A DNA stretch of 64,000 bases from Alicyclobacillus fastidiosus (lineage in GTDB: Bacteria > Bacillota > Bacilli > Alicyclobacillales > Alicyclobacillaceae), in contig NZ_CP104067.1 in assembly GCF_026651875.1 (NCBI RefSeq), positions 372,001-436,000 on the forward strand, given 5' to 3'. The translations under genes were made by a program, and so were the position numbers. The notes beneath the pieces were generated by a model. That model worked only from the letters and a program-made list of their open reading frames with translations, was not told where the DNA came from and made no database searches. Positions 6,833 to 20,066 of this stretch are shown here, in pieces. Positions within the stretch are counted from its first letter, which is position 1, and each line of letters opens with the position of its first letter.

Positions 6833-9800
6833 TTGCAGGGACACATGGTCAAGTACGGATGGGCTGAACGTCGCACATTTTCGCGCATCCGTGAAGTCCT
6901 CGAATTACCCAATCTGATTGAAATCCAGCAAAAATCTTACGAGTGGTTCCTGCGTGAGGGATTGCGTGAAATGTTTACTGACATTTCGCCGATCCAGGAC
7001 TTTACTGGGAACTTGGTGCTCGAGTTCATCGACTATAGTCTTGGTGAACCGAAGTACGACGTCGAAGAGTCGAAAGAGCGCGACGTGACATATGCGGCTC
7101 CGCTGCGCGTCAAGGTTCGACTGTTGAACAAGGAAACTGGTGAGGTAAAAGAGCAGGAGGTCTTCCTGGGGGATTTTCCTCTGATGACCGATACCGGCAC
7201 TTTTGTCATCAATGGCGCTGAACGCGTCATTGTCAGCCAGTTGGTTCGTTCACCTAGCGTCTATTATAGCAGTAAGATCGACAAAAATGGCAAACGGACA
7301 TTCGCTGCGACGGTCATTCCGAATCGCGGCGCGTGGCTCGAGTTTGAGACGGATGCCAAGGATGTCGTCTACGTCCGTATCGATCGCACTCGCAAGTTGC
7401 CTATCACGGTGCTTTTGCGTGCGTTGGGGCTGTCGTCGGACGCTGACATCACTCAGCTCATCGGAGAAGATGACTACCTTCAAAACACCTTGGACAAAGA
7501 CACGACCGATTCCACGGAACGTGCATTGGTCGAGATTTACGAACGCCTGCGCCCTGGTGAGCCGCCGACTGTGGAAAATGCTCGCGCGCTGCTGGCATCC
7601 CGTTTCTTTGATCCAAAGCGTTACGACCTGGCGAATGTCGGGCGTTACAAAATCAATAAGAAGTTGCACATCAAGAATCGGCTGCTGAACCAGCGCCTTG
7701 CCGAGACGTTGGTGGATGCCGACACGGGCGAGATTATTGCCGAGGCCGGTACCGTCATCGACCGCCGCGTGTTGGATCGCTTGATCCCCCTTCTGGAAGG
7801 GAACATCGGACGATTCTCTGTTCGCGCGACGCGAGACCTGCTGGAAGACGACAACGTGCCGCTTCAAATGGTGAAGATCTTCAGCCCGTCTGAAGATGGA
7901 CGCGTGTTGAACGTGATCAGCAACGGAGTCGTCTCGACGGACGTCAAATATATCACGCCGTCAGACATCCTAGCTGCTGTGTCTTACTTCTTCAATTTGC
8001 TTCGCGGGGTTGGAACGACCGACGATATCGACCACCTCGGGAACCGCCGCCTCCGTTCGGTCGGCGAGCTGTTGCAGAATCAGTTCCGCATCGGTTTGTC
8101 TCGGATGGAGCGCGTCGTTCGCGAGCGCATGTCGATTCAGGACGCGAGCGCTATCACGCCGCAGGCCCTGATCAATATTCGTCCGGTCATCGCCGCGATT
8201 AAGGAATTTTTCGGTTCCAGTCAGCTGTCGCAGTTTATGGATCAGACCAACCCGCTGGCTGAACTCACGCACAAGCGCCGCCTGTCTGCGCTCGGCCCGG
8301 GTGGTCTTACGCGCGAACGCGCTGGGTTCGAGGTGCGTGACGTGCACTATTCGCACTATGGCCGGATGTGTCCGATTGAGACGCCGGAAGGTCCGAACAT
8401 CGGTTTGATCAACTCCTTGTCCACTTATGCGCGGATTAACGCCTATGGCTTTATCGAGACGCCGTACCGCCGCGTCGACCCGGAGACTGGGGTCGTGACG
8501 GACAAGATTGACTATTTGACGGCCGACGAGGAAGAGAACTACGTCGTAGCTCAGGCGAACGAGCCGCTGACCGAAGATGGCAAACTCGCTTCGGAGGAGA
8601 TCATCGTCCGCAGGCGCGAGGACGTCATCGCGGTATCGCGCGACCGGATCGACTATATGGACGTCTCGCCTAAGCAAGTGGTATCCGTCGCGACGGCGCT
8701 CATTCCATTCTTGGAGAACGACGACGCGAACCGCGCTTTGATGGGTGCCAACATGCAACGTCAAGCGGTGCCGCTGCTCGTAACGGACTCTCCGTATGTG
8801 GGAACGGGTATCGAACACCAGGCCGCGAAGGACTCCGGTGTCTGTGTCGTCTCCCGCCACAGCGGCATTGTGGAACGAGTGACGGCGAAGGAAGTCTGGA
8901 TTCGCCAGGAGGCACAAGCGAATGGACAAACCGTGCGCGGCGACCTCGCCAAGTACCGGTTGATCAAATTCACGCGCTCCAACCAGAACACGTGTGTGAA
9001 CCAACGCCCAATCGTGCGCGAAGGTCAGCGCGTCAAGGTCGGCGACATCTTGGCTGACGGTCCAGCTACTCAAAACGGTGAGTTGGCACTTGGGCGCAAC
9101 GTGCTCGTCGCGTTTATGACGTGGGAAGGTTACAACTACGAGGATGCAATCCTCTTGTCTGAAAAGATGGTGAAAGAGGACGTGTACACGTCCATTCACA
9201 TCGAGGAGTACGAGTTAGAAGCTCGTGATACTAAGCTTGGCCCTGAAGAGATCACGCGCGATATTCCGAACGTCGGCGAGGATGCACTGAAGAACCTCGA
9301 CGAGCGCGGAATTATCCGCATCGGCGCGGAGATTCGCACCGGCGATATCCTCGTCGGCAAGGTCACACCGAAGGGCGTTACGGAACTGACGGCCGAAGAG
9401 CGCTTGTTGCATGCGATTTTCGGTGAGAAGGCGCGCGAGGTGCGCGATACGTCTCTGCGTGTGCCGCATGGTGGCGCTGGAATCGTCGTCGACGTCAAGG
9501 TCTTTACTCGCGAGAACGGAGATGAGTTGCCGGCTGGTGTCAATCAGTTGGTGCGCGTCTACATCGCACAAAAGAGAAAGATCTCCGAAGGCGATAAGAT
9601 GGCTGGACGTCACGGGAACAAGGGTGTGGTCGCCCGCATCCTGCCTGAAGAAGACATGCCGTTCCTCGAGGACGGAACGCCGGTTCAGATTGTCTTGAAT
9701 CCACTCGGCGTGCCTTCCCGTATGAACATCGGGCAGGTTTTGGAGACGCACTTAGGTATGGCTGCGCGAGCCCTCGGTATGAAGATGGCGACACCGGTCT

Positions 9801-10363
9801 TCGATGGCGCCCATCCTGAAGATGTGTTTAGCACTTTGGAAGAGGCCGGCCTCCCTGCGGACGGTAAGCACGTGCTCTACGACGGCCGCAGCGGTGAACC
9901 GTTTGAGAACCGAGTGACGGTTGGATTCGTCTACATGTTGAAACTGCACCACCTGGTCGACGACAAGATTCACGCTCGTTCGACTGGTCCTTACTCGCTC
10001 GTCACGCAACAACCGCTCGGCGGTAAAGCGCAGTTCGGTGGACAGCGTTTCGGTGAGATGGAAGTTTGGGCTCTCGAGGCATATGGCGCCGCGTACACGC
10101 TCCAAGAGATCTTGACCGTCAAGTCAGACGACGTCGTGGGTCGCGTGAAGACGTATGAAGCCATCGTCAAGGGCGAAAATGTCCCAGAGCCGGGCGTGCC
10201 GGAGTCGTTTAAGGTCCTCATCAAGGAATTGCAGAGCCTCGGTATGGATGTAAAGATCCTGTCGGGCGACGAGCAGGAGATTGAGATGAAGGAAAGCGAC
10301 GACGAGGACGACGGTTCGGAGAAGCTCAACTTGAATCTCGAATACAACGAAGTCGGCGACTGA
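6833..10363 (+). CDS. rpoB: DNA-directed RNA polymerase subunit beta
   Basis: 1176 residues from TTG 6833; GAGGGG is 8 nt upstream, and an upstream in-frame GTG at 6824 overlaps that SD. N-terminal [21 protein letters not shown]. The rifampicin-binding region is near residues 460-490 ([27 protein letters not shown]) and looks wild-type. Further on are [48 protein letters not shown] and the C-terminal [20 protein letters not shown]. The tail is acidic (DDEDDGSEK). Catalytic core with beta', encoded 38 nt downstream. Confidence 0.98.
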   Translation: MQGHMVKYGWAERRTFSRIREVLELPNLIEIQQKSYEWFLREGLREMFTDISPIQDFTGNLVLEFIDYSLGEPKYDVEESKERDVTYAAPLRVKVRLLNKETGEVKEQEVFLGDFPLMTDTGTFVINGAERVIVSQLVRSPSVYYSSKIDKNGKRTFAATVIPNRGAWLEFETDAKDVVYVRIDRTRKLPITVLLRALGLSSDADITQLIGEDDYLQNTLDKDTTDSTERALVEIYERLRPGEPPTVENARALLASRFFDPKRYDLANVGRYKINKKLHIKNRLLNQRLAETLVDADTGEIIAEAGTVIDRRVLDRLIPLLEGNIGRFSVRATRDLLEDDNVPLQMVKIFSPSEDGRVLNVISNGVVSTDVKYITPSDILAAVSYFFNLLRGVGTTDDIDHLGNRRLRSVGELLQNQFRIGLSRMERVVRERMSIQDASAITPQALINIRPVIAAIKEFFGSSQLSQFMDQTNPLAELTHKRRLSALGPGGLTRERAGFEVRDVHYSHYGRMCPIETPEGPNIGLINSLSTYARINAYGFIETPYRRVDPETGVVTDKIDYLTADEEENYVVAQANEPLTEDGKLASEEIIVRRREDVIAVSRDRIDYMDVSPKQVVSVATALIPFLENDDANRALMGANMQRQAVPLLVTDSPYVGTGIEHQAAKDSGVCVVSRHSGIVERVTAKEVWIRQEAQANGQTVRGDLAKYRLIKFTRSNQNTCVNQRPIVREGQRVKVGDILADGPATQNGELALGRNVLVAFMTWEGYNYEDAILLSEKMVKEDVYTSIHIEEYELEARDTKLGPEEITRDIPNVGEDALKNLDERGIIRIGAEIRTGDILVGKVTPKGVTELTAEERLLHAIFGEKAREVRDTSLRVPHGGAGIVVDVKVFTRENGDELPAGVNQLVRVYIAQKRKISEGDKMAGRHGNKGVVARILPEEDMPFLEDGTPVQIVLNPLGVPSRMNIGQVLETHLGMAARALGMKMATPVFDGAHPEDVFSTLEEAGLPADGKHVLYDGRSGEPFENRVTVGFVYMLKLHHLVDDKIHARSTGPYSLVTQQPLGGKAQFGGQRFGEMEVWALEAYGAAYTLQEILTVKSDDVVGRVKTYEAIVKGENVPEPGVPESFKVLIKELQSLGMDVKILSGDEQEIEMKESDDEDDGSEKLNLNLEYNEVGD

Positions 10364-10401
10364 TAACCCACACCACGCGCTAGGATTGGAGGGTGCACGA
10401 T

Positions 10402-13400
10402 TTGCTAGACGTGAACAACTTCGAGTTCATGAAAATCGGGCTGGCATCACCAGAAAAGATTCGGTCTTGGTCTCATGGTGAAGTGAAGAAGCCGGAGACC
10501 ATCAACTATCGTACGTTACGCCCTGAAAAAGAGGGGCTGTTCTGCGAGAAGATCTTCGGTCCCACGAGGGACTGGGAGTGTCATTGTGGGAAGTACAAGC
10601 GCATCCGCTACAAGGGTGTCGTCTGTGACCGCTGTGGCGTTGAAGTGACGCGTGCCAAGGTTCGCCGCGAGCGGATGGGGCACATTGAATTGGCTGCTCC
10701 GGTGTCACACATTTGGTATTTCAAGGGGATTCCAAGCCGCATGGGCTTGGTCCTCGACATGTCGCCGCGGGCGCTCGAGGAAGTCATCTACTTCGCGTCA
10801 TACGTCGTCACGGACCCCGGCGATACGCCGCTAGAAAAGAAACAACTGCTCAGCGAGAAGGAGTACCGCTCCTATCGCGAGAAATACGGCTACGCGTTTC
10901 AGGCGGGCATGGGTGCTGAAGCGATCCGTTCGTTGCTGCAGGAGATAGACCTGGACCGCGAAGTGGACTTCCTCCGCGAGGAACTTCGCTCTGCGCAAGG
11001 TCAACGCCGCAATCGCGCGATCAAGCGCCTGGAAGTCGTCGAGGCGTTTCGCGCGTCCGGCAACCGCCCAGCGTGGATGATCCTCGAGGCACTTCCGGTC
11101 ATTCCTCCGGATCTGCGTCCGATGGTTCAACTGGACGGCGGACGCTTCGCGACGTCGGACCTGAATGATCTGTATCGACGGGTCATCAACCGGAATAACC
11201 GCCTGAAGCGGTTATTAGATCTCGGCGCGCCGGATATTATCGTCCAGAACGAGAAGCGCATGCTTCAAGAAGCGGTGGACGCCCTCATCGACAACGGCCG
11301 TCGCGGACGACCGGTCACGGGGCCTGGCAACCGACCGCTCAAGAGTTTGTCGCACATGTTGAAGGGCAAGCAGGGTCGCTTCCGCCAGAACCTGCTGGGC
11401 AAGCGCGTCGACTACTCCGGACGCTCTGTCATTGTGGTAGGTCCGGAACTGCGCATGTATCAGTGCGGGCTTCCCAAGGAAATGGCGTTGGAGCTGTTCA
11501 AACCGTTTGTCATGAAGGAACTGGTGTCACGCGGTCTCGCTCACAACATCAAAAGTGCCAAGCGCAAAGTCGAGCGCGTCTCTCCTGAAGTTTGGGACGT
11601 CGTGGAGGATGTCATCAAGGCGCACCCTGTGCTGCTCAACCGTGCTCCAACGCTGCACCGCCTAGGCATTCAGGCGTTCGAACCGACGCTCGTCGAAGGT
11701 CGCGCCATCAAGCTGCACCCGCTCGTATGTACGGCGTATAACGCTGACTTCGACGGTGACCAGATGGCTGTTCACGTGCCGTTGTCCGCGGAAGCGCAAG
11801 CCGAGGCCCGTCTGCTCATGTTGGCTGCGCACAACATCTTGAACCCGAAGGACGGCAAACCGGTCGTGACGCCGACGCAGGACATGGTCCTCGGCCCATA
11901 CTACCTGACGATTGAGCGCGAGGGAGCACCTGGCGAGGGAAGCATCTTCTCGTCGATGTCCGAAGTGGAGTACGCACGCCACAACGGACTCGTCACGTTG
12001 CAATCCCGGATTATCGTCCCGGCGAAAGTGTTGGAGAAGACCAGCTTGACGGAGGCGCAGCAGAATGCACTGCTGATTACGACGCCAGGTAAACTGATCT
12101 TCAACAGCATCTTCCCGGCGGACTTCCCGTATCTGAACTCCGCTGCGAAGCAGAACCTGTTGTCGGGCGCACCGGATGAGACGTTCATCTTCGATAAGGG
12201 AATCAACCCGAGGGAAGCTCTGGAACGCCGTGCTATTCCTAAGGCCGTAATCAAGAAGGACCTCGGGAATATTCTCGGTGAGTGTTTCCGCCGCTATGGC
12301 ACGACGATGACTGCGGAGATTCTCGACCGGGTGAAACGGCTTGGGTTCAACTATTCGACCCGTGCCGGCATCACCATCGCCGTCAGCGACATCGTGGTTC
12401 CAGATGAAAAGCATCGCATCATCGAAGAGGCTGAGGCGAAGGAACACAAGCTGAAACAACAGTACCGCCGCGGTTTGATCACCGAGGAAGAACAGTACAT
12501 TACGTTCAGTCAGATTTGGTCGGAAGCGAAGGAGAACATCTCTACCACCTTGATGGAGAGTATGAACGAATTCAACCCGATTTATATGATGGCGACCTCT
12601 GGTGCGCGCGGTAGTAACTCACAGATCACGCAGCTCGCAGGTATGCGTGGCCTCATGGCCAATCCGTCTGGTGAAATTATTCAGTTGGCGATTAAGTCGA
12701 ACTTCCGTGAAGGCCTCACCGTGTTGGAGTACTTCATCTCGACGCACGGTGCCCGCAAGGGGTTGGCAGACACGGCGCTTCGTACCGCTGACTCGGGATA
12801 TCTCACACGCCGTCTCGTCGACGTCGCGCAGGATACCATCGTTCGCGAAGTCGACTGTGGGACGGATAAAGGTCTTCGCGTTGCCGAAATCCGCGATGGC
12901 CGCGAGGTTATCGAGGAGATCGGAGACCGGCTCGAAGGGCGTATCGCGTTCCAGGACATCTATCATCCGCAAACGGGTGAGCTGATTGTCGCGAAGAACC
13001 AGCTGATCGACGAAGAGGCAACTGACACCATCGTCAAATCTGGGTTGAAAGAGGTTTACATTCGTTCCGTTCTCACTTGTCGCACGCGCCACGGCGTCTG
13101 CATCCATTGTTATGGACGCAACTTGGCGACCGGGAAGATGGTCGAGATCGGTGAGGCAGTCGGGATTATCGCGGCGCAGTCCATCGGTGAACCAGGTACC
13201 CAGTTGACGATGCGCACGTTCCACACCGGTGGTGTGGCGGGCGACGACATCACGCAAGGTTTGCCGCGTATTCAGGAGTTGTTCGAGGCTCGGAATCCGA
13301 AAGGCCAGGCTGTGATCTCTGAGTTCGAAGGCACGATTTCCGACATCCGTGAAGGTAAGGATAAGCGCGAGATCGAGCTTCAGGGCGAGAGCGAGACGAA

Positions 13401-14052
13401 GATCTATCAAATTCCATACGGCTCAAGAATTCGCGTGACGGTCGGGCAAAGTCTCGAAGCGGGCGAAGAACTGACGGAAGGCTCCGTAGATCCGAAAGAG
13501 ATGTTGCGCGTCAAAGGGCTGCAGGGCGTTCAAAACTACCTGTTGCGCGAAGTGCAACGAGTCTATCGTCTACAGGGCGTCGACATCAACGACAAGCACG
13601 TCGAAGTCATGGTCCGTCAGATGTTGCGCAAAGTGCGCATTCTGGACGCAGGCGACACGGATTTGCTTCCGGGTACGTATGTCGATCTCTTCGACTACGA
13701 AGCTGCGAACAAAGTCGCGCTGTTGTCGGGTCGGGAACCGGCAGTCGCACGTCCTGCGCTGCTCGGTATTACGAAGGCTTCGCTCGAAACGGACTCCTTC
13801 CTGTCGGCTGCATCCTTCCAAGAGACCACGCGCGTCTTGACGGAAGCGGCCATCAAAGGAAAAGTTGACCGCTTGCTCGGTCTCAAGGAGAACGTTATTA
13901 TAGGTAAGTTGATTCCAGCAGGTACTGGTATGTCTCGTTATCGCCAGATTGGTATGGCAGGCGAGGAGGAATCTTCGGACGAAGGGTCCGCAGATGTGGT
14001 ACATGATGGAGAAGATGCGTTAAAAGCTGAGCCTGCACATACGGTTGAATAA
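10402..14052 (+). CDS. rpoC: DNA-directed RNA polymerase subunit beta'
   Basis: 1216 residues. TTG 10402 gives [20 protein letters not shown], matching the family; TTGGAGGG lies 8 nt upstream. Zinc finger 1 (CHCGKYKR...CDRCG, about 59-78), clamp helices, the catalytic magnesium loop [12 protein letters not shown] (about residue 447), bridge helix and trigger loop ([36 protein letters not shown]), and zinc site 2 ([13 protein letters not shown], near 893). The tail after about residue 1185 is acidic. Confidence 0.98.
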   Translation: MLDVNNFEFMKIGLASPEKIRSWSHGEVKKPETINYRTLRPEKEGLFCEKIFGPTRDWECHCGKYKRIRYKGVVCDRCGVEVTRAKVRRERMGHIELAAPVSHIWYFKGIPSRMGLVLDMSPRALEEVIYFASYVVTDPGDTPLEKKQLLSEKEYRSYREKYGYAFQAGMGAEAIRSLLQEIDLDREVDFLREELRSAQGQRRNRAIKRLEVVEAFRASGNRPAWMILEALPVIPPDLRPMVQLDGGRFATSDLNDLYRRVINRNNRLKRLLDLGAPDIIVQNEKRMLQEAVDALIDNGRRGRPVTGPGNRPLKSLSHMLKGKQGRFRQNLLGKRVDYSGRSVIVVGPELRMYQCGLPKEMALELFKPFVMKELVSRGLAHNIKSAKRKVERVSPEVWDVVEDVIKAHPVLLNRAPTLHRLGIQAFEPTLVEGRAIKLHPLVCTAYNADFDGDQMAVHVPLSAEAQAEARLLMLAAHNILNPKDGKPVVTPTQDMVLGPYYLTIEREGAPGEGSIFSSMSEVEYARHNGLVTLQSRIIVPAKVLEKTSLTEAQQNALLITTPGKLIFNSIFPADFPYLNSAAKQNLLSGAPDETFIFDKGINPREALERRAIPKAVIKKDLGNILGECFRRYGTTMTAEILDRVKRLGFNYSTRAGITIAVSDIVVPDEKHRIIEEAEAKEHKLKQQYRRGLITEEEQYITFSQIWSEAKENISTTLMESMNEFNPIYMMATSGARGSNSQITQLAGMRGLMANPSGEIIQLAIKSNFREGLTVLEYFISTHGARKGLADTALRTADSGYLTRRLVDVAQDTIVREVDCGTDKGLRVAEIRDGREVIEEIGDRLEGRIAFQDIYHPQTGELIVAKNQLIDEEATDTIVKSGLKEVYIRSVLTCRTRHGVCIHCYGRNLATGKMVEIGEAVGIIAAQSIGEPGTQLTMRTFHTGGVAGDDITQGLPRIQELFEARNPKGQAVISEFEGTISDIREGKDKREIELQGESETKIYQIPYGSRIRVTVGQSLEAGEELTEGSVDPKEMLRVKGLQGVQNYLLREVQRVYRLQGVDINDKHVEVMVRQMLRKVRILDAGDTDLLPGTYVDLFDYEAANKVALLSGREPAVARPALLGITKASLETDSFLSAASFQETTRVLTEAAIKGKVDRLLGLKENVIIGKLIPAGTGMSRYRQIGMAGEEESSDEGSADVVHDGEDALKAEPAHTVE

Positions 14053-14068
14053 ACTACCTATGGATTCG

Positions 14069-14122
14069 GGGCTGTCAACCTGCGAAATGGAGTTGACAGC
14101 CCAGAAACCTCGGTGATAGAAT
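14069..14122 (+). promoter_or_regulatory. Stem-loop overlapping a strong SigA promoter (rplGB-rpsL-rpsG-fusA-tuf)
   Basis: TTGACA (14093-14098), 18-bp spacer, TAGAAT (14117-14122): a near-consensus promoter 50 nt before rplGB. Its -35 lies inside the right arm of a perfect 11-bp inverted repeat, GGGCTGTCAAC (14069-14079) and GTTGACAGCCC (14092-14102). There is no T-run, so the repeat may end or process the rpoC transcript, or act as an operator. Confidence 0.75.
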
Positions 14123-14171
14123 TCCGTAGTGTGCGTCAGCGCGGTGTTTTCCATTGGGGGAGGCTCGTGCG

Positions 14172-14429
14172 GTGTCACTTGACGACATACGCCAAGCGAG
14201 GAAAAAGACCATAGGCACGAACCAGACGTTAAAGGTACTCAAACAGTCTGCTGAGCATATCGTGCGGCTCTACGTAGCCCGCGATGCTGAAGTCCGCGTC
14301 ATCGACCCGGTGGTTCAGTTGGCAACGAAACAACGCGTTCCGATTGAGTGGGTTGACACGATGCGGACACTCGGTAAAGCTTGTGGGATTGAAGTTGGTG
14401 CGGCTACGGCAAGCATCATCTCAGAGTGA
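14172..14429 (+). CDS. rplGB: L7Ae-family K-turn RNA-binding protein (YbxF / ribosomal L7Ae-like)
   Basis: 85 residues from GTG 14172; GGGGGAGG is 8 nt upstream. L7Ae/L30e/S12e/Gadd45 fold: the RKKTIGTNQTLKVLKQ signature binds kink-turns, followed by a variable centre and GKACGIEVGAATAS. The B. subtilis homologue YbxF binds kink-turn RNA and associates with ribosomes. It is the first gene of the str operon after its own promoter. Confidence 0.9.
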   Translation: MSLDDIRQARKKTIGTNQTLKVLKQSAEHIVRLYVARDAEVRVIDPVVQLATKQRVPIEWVDTMRTLGKACGIEVGAATASIISE

Positions 14430-14508
14430 TGCTGGTCTAGTTTGGTGTGTTGTCTTTGGCGTTTTGTTTGCTCATCGATGAACCACCAGGCTCTGTGGGC
14501 TTGGCGGT

Positions 14509-14525
14509 AACCTGTCCAACAGGTT
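14509..14525 (+). other. Short hairpin in the rplGB-rpsL gap
   Basis: AACCTGT, loop cca, ACAGGTT, then TGATT. A compact 7-bp stem 27 nt before the rpsL start, with only a weak T tail. Possible attenuator or simple spacer structure. Confidence 0.3.
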
Positions 14526-14551
14526 TGATTGCAATGAGGGGAGGTGCAGTT

Positions 14552-14968
14552 ATGCCGACGATTAATCAATTAGTTCGCAAGGGTCGCAAGGACATCCTGA
14601 AGAAGTCCACGGCACCGGCGCTGCAAAAGGGGTACAACAGTCACGTCAAGTCTTTGACGGACCTGCCGTCACCGCAGAAGCGTGGTGTGTGCACTCGTGT
14701 TGGTACGATGACCCCGAAGAAGCCGAACTCGGCTCTTCGTAAATACGCTCGTGTGCGTTTGACCAATACAATCGAAGTGACCGCGTACATCCCAGGGATT
14801 GGACACAACCTCCAAGAGCACTCTGTCGTGCTCGTTCGCGGTGGTCGTGTAAAGGACCTTCCGGGTGTTCGTTATCACATCGTTCGTGGTGCTTTGGACA
14901 CCGCAGGCGTGAAAGATCGCATGCAGGGCCGTTCGAAGTACGGTGCAAAGCGTCCAAAGGCGAAGTAA
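14552..14968 (+). CDS. rpsL: 30S ribosomal protein S12
   Basis: 138 residues from ATG 14552 after GAGGGGAGG. Decoding-centre loops: [11 protein letters not shown] keeps the lysine whose change gives streptomycin resistance, and [12 protein letters not shown] and GRVKDLPG are intact, so the protein looks streptomycin-sensitive. It monitors codon-anticodon pairing. First ribosomal gene of the str cluster. Confidence 0.97.
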   Translation: MPTINQLVRKGRKDILKKSTAPALQKGYNSHVKSLTDLPSPQKRGVCTRVGTMTPKKPNSALRKYARVRLTNTIEVTAYIPGIGHNLQEHSVVLVRGGRVKDLPGVRYHIVRGALDTAGVKDRMQGRSKYGAKRPKAK

Positions 14969-15031
14969 GCTTCTTGCCAAATGGATTAGATAACTCGTTG
15001 AAGTTACCGAAATTAGGAAGGAGGGTGTTCC

Positions 15032-15502
15032 GTGCCGCGTAAAGGACCTGTTCCAAAGCGTGATGTATTGCCGGATCCGATTTACGGGAACAAGCTTGTT
15101 AGTCGCCTCATCAACAAGGTGATGCTGGACGGGAAGAAGGGTGTTTCGCAGCGTATCGTCTACGGTGCGTTTGACCTGATTCGCGAACGTTCTGGCAAAG
15201 ACCCGATGGAAGTGTTTGAAACGGCGATGCGCAACATCATGCCGGTGCTCGAAGTCAAGGCTCGCCGTGTCGGCGGATCGAACTACCAAGTGCCGATTGA
15301 AGTTCGCAATGACCGTCGCGTGACGTTGGGCCTGCGCTGGTTGGTCAACTACTCTCGCCTCCGTGGTGAAAAGACCATGGAAGAGAAGTTGGCGAACGAG
15401 TTGCTCGACGCAGCAAACAATACGGGTGGTGCCGTTCGCAAACGCGAAGACACACACCGTATGGCCGAAGCCAACAAGGCTTTCGCTCACTACCGCTGGT
15501 AG
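15032..15502 (+). CDS. rpsG: 30S ribosomal protein S7
   Basis: 156 residues from GTG 15032 (AAGGAGGG upstream). The N-terminal [18 protein letters not shown] and the [18 protein letters not shown] beta-hairpin are standard. S7 is the primary binder that nucleates the 30S head and contacts E-site tRNA. It sits 63 nt after rpsL and 33 nt before fusA. Confidence 0.97.
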   Translation: MPRKGPVPKRDVLPDPIYGNKLVSRLINKVMLDGKKGVSQRIVYGAFDLIRERSGKDPMEVFETAMRNIMPVLEVKARRVGGSNYQVPIEVRNDRRVTLGLRWLVNYSRLRGEKTMEEKLANELLDAANNTGGAVRKREDTHRMAEANKAFAHYRW

Positions 15503-15535
15503 GATTGATTTTCTAACTTGGAAGGAGGCGGCGGG

Positions 15536-17611
15536 ATGGCACGCGAATTTCCGCTCGAGCGTACGCGCAACATCGGAATCATTGCTCACATTGATGCCGG
15601 TAAGACGACGACCACCGAGCGTATTCTGTTCTATACTGGGCGTGTGCACAAAATCGGTGAAGTTCACGATGGTGCAGCGACCATGGACTGGATGGTCCAG
15701 GAACAAGAGCGTGGTATCACCATCACGTCCGCTGCTACGACCGCCCAGTGGAAAGAACACCGCATCAACATAATCGATACGCCAGGACACGTCGACTTCA
15801 CCGTTGAAGTCGAACGTTCCTTGCGCGTACTCGATGGCGCTTGCGCGGTCTTCGACGCCAAGGGCGGCGTTGAGCCACAGTCGGAAACGGTGTGGCGTCA
15901 AGCGGACAAGTACCATGTTCCTCGCATTGCCTATGTCAACAAGATGGACATCATCGGCGCGGACTTCCTGTCCTGTGTCGAACAGATGAAAACTCGACTT
16001 GGAGCGAAAGCTGTTCCGATTCAACTGCCAATTGGTGCGGAGGATGAATTCCGCGGCATCATTGACCTTGTTGAAATGAAGGCCATCATTTACACCGACG
16101 ACCTCGGCACGCATTCCGAAGACGCTGAAATTCCTGCTGACATGAAGGAGTTGGCGGAAGAGAAGCGCACGGAACTCGTCGAGGCAGTTGCCGAAGTAGA
16201 TGAAGAGTTGATGATGAAGTACCTGGAGGGTGAAGAAATCACCATTCCAGAAATCAAGGCTGCGCTTCGCAAGGGTACCGTCAGCGTTCAGCTGTTCCCG
16301 GTTCTTTGCGGTTCATCCTACCGGAACAAGGGCGTCCAGCTCATGTTGGATGCTGTCGTCGAGTACCTTCCGGCACCGATTGACGTTCCGGCCATCAAGG
16401 GCGTTACGCCAGAAGGTGAAGAAATTGAACGCCATTCGTCTGACGAAGAGCCGTTCTCTGCGCTCGCCTTCAAAATTATGACCGACCCGTTTGTGGGTAA
16501 GTTGGCCTTCTTCCGCGTTTACTCAGGTATCCTGCAAAGCGGTTCGTACGTGCTCAACTCCACCAAGGGCAAGCGGGAACGCATTGGTCGCATCCTGCAG
16601 ATGCACGCCAACCACCGTGAGGAGATCTCCCAGGTGTACTCTGGTGACATTGCAGCTGCAGTTGGTTTGAAGGACACCACGACGGGCGACACGCTTTGCG
16701 ACGAAAAGAGCGTTGTGCTGCTCGAGTCGATGGAGTTTCCGGATCCAGTTATTTCGGTCTCAATTGAGCCGAAGACGAAGGCCGACCAGGATAAGATGGG
16801 TATCGCCCTGTCGAAGCTGGCGGAAGAGGATCCGACCTTCAAAACATACACAGACCAGGAAACCGGTCAGACCATCATTCAAGGTATGGGCGAGTTGCAC
16901 TTGGAGGTCATCGTCGACCGCATGCAACGCGAATTCAAGGTGGATTGTAACGTAGGTATGCCGCAGGTTGCCTATCGTGAAACCATCACGAAGCGCGTTG
17001 ACCAAGAAGGCAAATTCGTTCGCCAGTCTGGTGGACGCGGTCAGTATGGTCACGTCAAAGTCATCTTCGAACCGCTGGAACGCGGCGAGGGATTTGTCTT
17101 TGAAAACAAGGTCGTCGGTGGTGCGATTCCGAAGGAATACATCCCGGCCGTCGAAGAAGGTATTCACGAAGCGCTGCGGAGTGGCGTCATCGCTGGTTAT
17201 CCGCTCGTCGATGTGAAAGCGTCCTTGTACGACGGTTCCTATCACGACGTCGACTCGTCAGAAATGGCGTTTAAGATTGCTGGTTCGATGGCACTTAAGG
17301 CTGGCGCACAAAAGGCTAGCCCGGTACTGTTGGAACCAGTCATGAAGGTTGAAGTCACCGTCCCTGAAGAATATATGGGGGACATCCTCGGTGACATCAA
17401 CTCTCGCCGCGGTCGCGTAGAGGGCATGGATTCGCGTAACAACGCGAGCATCGTTCGTGGCTTCGTTCCATTGTCGGAGATGTTCGGTTATACGACATCG
17501 CTTCGTTCCCGCACACAAGGGCGCGGTACGTTTGCAATGGAATTGGCTGCCTATGAGGAAGTGCCGAAGAGCGTAGCTGAAGCAATCATTAAGAAGAGCA
17601 AAGGCGAATAA
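15536..17611 (+). CDS. fusA: Elongation factor G
   Basis: 691 residues from ATG 15536 (GAAGGAGGCGG upstream). Translocase GTPase: G1 [12 protein letters not shown] (about 17), G2 [10 protein letters not shown]3 DTPGHVDF, G4 NKMD. Domains II-V follow, with [10 protein letters not shown] and the C-terminal [12 protein letters not shown] of domain V. It moves tRNA-mRNA through the ribosome. Confidence 0.98.
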   Translation: MAREFPLERTRNIGIIAHIDAGKTTTTERILFYTGRVHKIGEVHDGAATMDWMVQEQERGITITSAATTAQWKEHRINIIDTPGHVDFTVEVERSLRVLDGACAVFDAKGGVEPQSETVWRQADKYHVPRIAYVNKMDIIGADFLSCVEQMKTRLGAKAVPIQLPIGAEDEFRGIIDLVEMKAIIYTDDLGTHSEDAEIPADMKELAEEKRTELVEAVAEVDEELMMKYLEGEEITIPEIKAALRKGTVSVQLFPVLCGSSYRNKGVQLMLDAVVEYLPAPIDVPAIKGVTPEGEEIERHSSDEEPFSALAFKIMTDPFVGKLAFFRVYSGILQSGSYVLNSTKGKRERIGRILQMHANHREEISQVYSGDIAAAVGLKDTTTGDTLCDEKSVVLLESMEFPDPVISVSIEPKTKADQDKMGIALSKLAEEDPTFKTYTDQETGQTIIQGMGELHLEVIVDRMQREFKVDCNVGMPQVAYRETITKRVDQEGKFVRQSGGRGQYGHVKVIFEPLERGEGFVFENKVVGGAIPKEYIPAVEEGIHEALRSGVIAGYPLVDVKASLYDGSYHDVDSSEMAFKIAGSMALKAGAQKASPVLLEPVMKVEVTVPEEYMGDILGDINSRRGRVEGMDSRNNASIVRGFVPLSEMFGYTTSLRSRTQGRGTFAMELAAYEEVPKSVAEAIIKKSKGE

Positions 17612-17624
17612 GGAGTGAAGTTTC

Positions 17625-18812
17625 GTGGCAAAGGCAAAATTTGATCGTAGCAAACCGCACGTTAACATTGGTACCATCGGCCACGTCGACCATGGTAAGA
17701 CCACGTTGACGGCTGCTATCACGAGCGTACAAGCTTCCAAGGGTAAGGCGCAAGCGCAAAAGTATGACGAGATCGACAAGGCTCCAGAAGAACGCGAACG
17801 CGGTATCACCATCAACACCGCTCACGTTGAGTACGAGACCGACAATCGCCACTATGCGCACGTCGACTGCCCAGGACACGCTGACTATGTCAAGAACATG
17901 ATCACCGGTGCTGCTCAGATGGACGGCGGTATCCTCGTCGTGTCCGCTGCTGACGGCCCAATGCCACAAACGCGCGAGCACATCCTTCTGTCCCGTCAGG
18001 TCGGCGTACCTTACTTGGTTGTCTTCCTGAACAAGTGCGACATGGTTGACGACGAAGAGCTTCTCGAACTCGTCGAGATGGAAGTTCGCGAACTCCTCAG
18101 CGAGTACGAATTCCCTGGCGACGACATTCCGGTTATCCGCGGTTCCGCACTGAAGGCTCTCGAAGGCGACCCGGCTTACATCGCGAAGATCGAAGAGTTG
18201 ATGGAAGCTGTTGACAGCTACATCCCAACGCCAGAACGCGATACGAGCAAGCCTTTCTTGATGCCGGTCGAGGACGTGTTCACCATCACGGGTCGCGGTA
18301 CGGTTGCTACCGGTCGTGTAGAACGTGGCGCGCTCAAGGTTGGCGACGAAGTTGAAATCGTCGGCTTGCACGAAGAAAGCCGCAAAACGGTTGCAACGGG
18401 TATTGAGATGTTCCGTAAGCTCCTCGATTCCGCAGAAGCTGGTGACAACATCGGCGCGCTTCTCCGCGGTGTTGAGCGTAAGGACATCGAACGTGGCCAG
18501 GTTGTCTGCAAACCAGGCAGCATCAACCCACACACACAGTTTTCCGCAGAAGTTTACGTTCTGACGAAGGAAGAAGGCGGACGTCACACTCCGTTCTTTA
18601 ACGGCTACCGTCCACAATTCTACTTCCGTACAACGGACGTAACGGGCGTTGTTTCGCTTCCAGAAGGAACCGAGATGGTTATGCCTGGCGACAACGTCGC
18701 TATCAAGGTAGAACTTATCGCTCCTATCGCTGTTGAAGAAGGTACTCGCTTCTCCATCCGCGAAGGTGGACGTACGGTCGGCGCTGGCGTCGTCTCGTCT
18801 ATCACCAAGTAA
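17625..18812 (+). CDS. tuf: Elongation factor Tu
   Basis: 395 residues from GTG 17625, 13 nt after fusA with AAGGAGTG between them. [35 protein letters not shown] and SALK-type motifs give the full GTPase domain; domains II and III end GRTVGAGVV. It delivers aminoacyl-tRNA to the A site. A strong terminator closes the operon. Confidence 0.98.
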   Translation: MAKAKFDRSKPHVNIGTIGHVDHGKTTLTAAITSVQASKGKAQAQKYDEIDKAPEERERGITINTAHVEYETDNRHYAHVDCPGHADYVKNMITGAAQMDGGILVVSAADGPMPQTREHILLSRQVGVPYLVVFLNKCDMVDDEELLELVEMEVRELLSEYEFPGDDIPVIRGSALKALEGDPAYIAKIEELMEAVDSYIPTPERDTSKPFLMPVEDVFTITGRGTVATGRVERGALKVGDEVEIVGLHEESRKTVATGIEMFRKLLDSAEAGDNIGALLRGVERKDIERGQVVCKPGSINPHTQFSAEVYVLTKEEGGRHTPFFNGYRPQFYFRTTDVTGVVSLPEGTEMVMPGDNVAIKVELIAPIAVEEGTRFSIREGGRTVGAGVVSSITK

Positions 18813-18842
18813 GAAGTGTTATTACTTCTCTGAGAAGGTTAG

Positions 18843-18877
18843 AATCCGGGACAGGTAAACCTGTCCCGGATTTTTTT
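18843..18877 (+). terminator. Strong intrinsic terminator of the str operon
   Basis: AATCCGGGACAGG, loop taaa, CCTGTCCCGGATT, running into seven Ts: a 13-bp perfect stem starting 31 nt after tuf. Confidence 0.93.
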
Positions 18878-18888
18878 AAAGCTTTTTC

Positions 18889-19354
<466 letters not shown>

Positions 19355-19411
19355 GCTTCGGAATGATACACGTGGTGCCGTTGCGTCAAACGGCCCTAGG
19401 GAGGTGCACAC

Positions 19412-20041
19412 ATGAAAGGGATTCTCGGTCGTAAACTCGGTATGACGCAGGTCTTTACGGAAGAAGGTCAGGTCGTACCGGTGACTGTGATTGAGGCAGG
19501 TCCGTGCGTCGTACTCCAAAAACGTGAAGTAGCTGTTGATGGGTACGAGGCGATTCAGGTCGGTTTTGCGGACCAAAAGGCGAATCGCGCTACGAAGGCG
19601 GAGAAGGGCCACGCTGAGAAGGCTGGAACAGCTCCAAAGCGGTTTGTTCGCGAGTTTCGTGGTGTAGACATGGCTGTGTATGAGGTTGGTCAGCAGTTGA
19701 AAGCTGACGTATTCGCAGCTGGAGAATCTGTTGATGTCATCGGTGTGTCGAAGGGTAAGGGCTATGCTGGTCCAATCAAGCGGCACAATCAACATCGCGG
19801 ACCGATGTCTCACGGTTCTAAGTACCATCGTGGCGTTGGTTCTTTGGGTGCAGTTGCCCCGAACCGCACGTTTAAAGGTCAAACGATGGCTGGCCGCATG
19901 GGTGGCGAGCGCGTAACGGTTCAAAATCTCGAAGTCGTTAAAGTCGACGTTGACAAGAACATCTTGCTGGTCAAGGGTTCTGTTCCAGGTCCGAAAAACT
20001 CGTACGTGACTGTACGTTCAGCAGTTAAGGTTAGCGAATAA
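19412..20041 (+). CDS. rplC: 50S ribosomal protein L3
   Basis: 209 residues from ATG 19412 (GGGAGGTG upstream). [15 protein letters not shown] start; [14 protein letters not shown] and [13 protein letters not shown] form the branch that reaches towards the peptidyl-transferase centre. An early-assembly protein. Confidence 0.97.
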   Translation: MKGILGRKLGMTQVFTEEGQVVPVTVIEAGPCVVLQKREVAVDGYEAIQVGFADQKANRATKAEKGHAEKAGTAPKRFVREFRGVDMAVYEVGQQLKADVFAAGESVDVIGVSKGKGYAGPIKRHNQHRGPMSHGSKYHRGVGSLGAVAPNRTFKGQTMAGRMGGERVTVQNLEVVKVDVDKNILLVKGSVPGPKNSYVTVRSAVKVSE

Positions 20042-20066
20042 GGCGGTTTGAAAGGAGGCAGAAGTG

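Noticed and set aside
7970..9199. 409-codon open frame on the minus strand inside rpoB
   Set aside because: It is a shadow of the GC-biased rpoB codons: no SD, no recognisable domain, fully inside an essential gene. The same holds for long antisense frames at 14669-16114 and 17589-18617.
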